A stretch of DNA of 16,744 nucleotides, taken from positions 1 to 16,744 of the forward strand of contig JALHTB010000176.1 in NCBI GenBank assembly GCA_022865625.1, read 5' to 3'. How positions within the stretch are numbered: the first letter of the stretch is position 1; the number at the start of each line of letters is the position of its first letter. The notes beneath the pieces are model-generated. The model worked only from the letters and a program-made list of their open reading frames with translations. It was not told the origin of the DNA and searched no databases. This DNA comes from Candidatus Bathyarchaeota archaeon (GTDB lineage Archaea > Thermoproteota > Bathyarchaeia > 40CM-2-53-6 > FEN-987). A program made the position numbers and the translations under genes. This document shows positions 16,458 through 16,744 of the stretch, piece after piece.

Positions 16458-16705
16458 CTTCCGTTGCCACCGATGATGTTGTAAGGCATGAGTGCCAGTT
16501 GAGCGTTCTCTGGGATACCGGCCTTGCCGACCGTGCTGGACTCGTCCAATATGATGCCACCGTACATTAGCGCAACCGTTGCAGAGTCAACTCCAAAGGA
16601 GGTGCAGACCTGCTGCTTGATCTCTCCGATTGTGTGGTCTGGAATGACGTCAATCTCCGCTAGACCGGTTTGTGGTCCGATCGGTGCCTGAACGAAGAGC
16701 TTCAA
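16454..16705 (-). CDS. Ubiquitin-like modifier precursor with Gly-Gly-Asn-Gly-Arg tail
   Basis: An 83-aa beta-grasp protein, the likely protein tag. It follows ubiquitin along its whole length: MKLFVQAPIG for MQIFVKTLTG, HTIGEIKQQVCTSFGV for the helix, LMYGGIILDESSTVGKAGI for the LIFAGKQLEDGRTLSDYNI region, and a last strand AQLALMPYN. Gly79-Gly80 come next, then Asn-Gly-Arg, so a protease must trim three residues before activation. The start is TTG, fixed by the ubiquitin-like N-terminus and the strong ribosome-binding site upstream. First visible gene of the operon; its stop overlaps the E2 start. It is unlike single-domain SAMP or ThiS/MoaD proteins, which end directly at Gly-Gly. Confidence 0.93.
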   Translation of the reverse strand: MKLFVQAPIGPQTGLAEIDVIPDHTIGEIKQQVCTSFGVDSATVALMYGGIILDESSTVGKAGIPENAQLALMPYNIIGGNGR

Positions 16706-16744
16706 GTTCTTCTCTCACCTCCGAGAAGTGGTCTCTGATCTGCG
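16650..16744 (-). CDS. Possible 3' end of an upstream operon gene (partial)
   Basis: A frame open from the right edge runs QIRDHFSEVREELEALRSG and onward to a TGA at 16650-16652, 30 codons in all. The composition (alternating charged and leucine residues) looks like a helical or coiled-coil C-terminus, but it would overlap the Ubl start by 56 nt. Two other frames also end here: one stops at 16715 within the ribosome-binding site and one overlaps the TTG start as TTGA, the same overlap as grpE/dnaK. Which one is real cannot be settled without more sequence. Product unknown. Confidence 0.25.
   Translation of the reverse strand, partial: QIRDHFSEVREELEALRSGTDRTTNRSSGD
16715..16722 (-). promoter_or_regulatory. 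Strong ribosome-binding site of the Ubl gene
   Basis: GGAGGTGA, a near-perfect complement of the archaeal 16S rRNA 3' end, lies 9 nt before the TTG at 16703-16705. It decides the TTG start and is the best Shine-Dalgarno seen in this window, fitting a modifier that must outnumber its enzymes. Confidence 0.8.

Noticed and set aside
1..16744. tRNA or rRNA genes, CRISPR arrays, insertion sequences, attachment sites
   Set aside because: No cloverleaf-like segment, regularly spaced direct repeats, transposase or integrase sequence was recognised on either strand by eye; tRNAscan or a CRISPR finder could confirm.

Overview
The window is archaeal chromosomal DNA. The clearest markers are a wyosine-pathway radical SAM enzyme of the Taw1/TYW1 type, an adjacent Trm5/TYW2-type tRNA methyltransferase, an Hjc-like nuclease and TATA-type promoters. 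A eukaryote-like ubiquitin conjugation operon fits the same assignment. The genes are tightly packed: convergent pairs are about 8-10 nt apart and co-directional pairs overlap by 1-4 nt. TTG and GTG starts are common. GMP synthase is a single fused polypeptide and a bacterial-type DnaK/DnaJ/GrpE set is present. This resembles TACK-type or Thermoplasmatota-type lineages, but I cannot fix the phylum from sequence alone.

Layout. At 1-69 there may be the 3' end of an unidentified gene. GuaA (minus, 78-1622) diverges from grpE-dnaK-dnaJ (plus, 1743-5392). Next, on the minus strand, is an AmmeMemoRadiSam-type radical SAM enzyme (5441-6523). A TATA box at 6760-6767 and a TPP riboswitch at about 6789-6874 precede thiT, a thiamine ECF transporter S component (6932-7513). 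Downstream lie a HypE/PurM-superfamily protein (7666-8661) and an acyl-CoA dehydrogenase (about 8774-9916). A two-gene tRNA wyosine unit (10002-11869) is convergent with a small Hjc-like nuclease (11880-12206, minus). Then comes a surface protein with four repeats, one membrane helix, a cytoplasmic zinc ribbon and a helix-turn-helix (12414-14105).

The right end is the most interesting part. A minus-strand operon reads in the order ubiquitin-like protein (16454-16705), E2-like conjugating enzyme (15867-16457), E1-like activating enzyme (14610-15866), and a two-module zinc-finger protein (14116-14544) that could act as an E3 or adaptor. The Ubl carries its Gly-Gly followed by three extra residues, so it needs proteolytic maturation. 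No JAMM/Rpn11 protease is visible; one might lie beyond the right edge. The E1 has a beta-grasp domain at each end, and the E2 has a repeated C-terminal tail motif. The arrangement parallels the ubiquitin-like operon known from Candidatus Caldiarchaeum subterraneum but has features of its own.

Functionally, the left half is housekeeping (GMP synthesis, Hsp70 chaperoning), the middle covers thiamine uptake under TPP control, acyl-CoA oxidation and tRNA position-37 modification, and the right end is a protein-tagging system. The DnaK shows a Ser where the first Asp of the second phosphate-binding motif is expected. No rRNA, tRNA, CRISPR array, insertion sequence or integrase was recognised.
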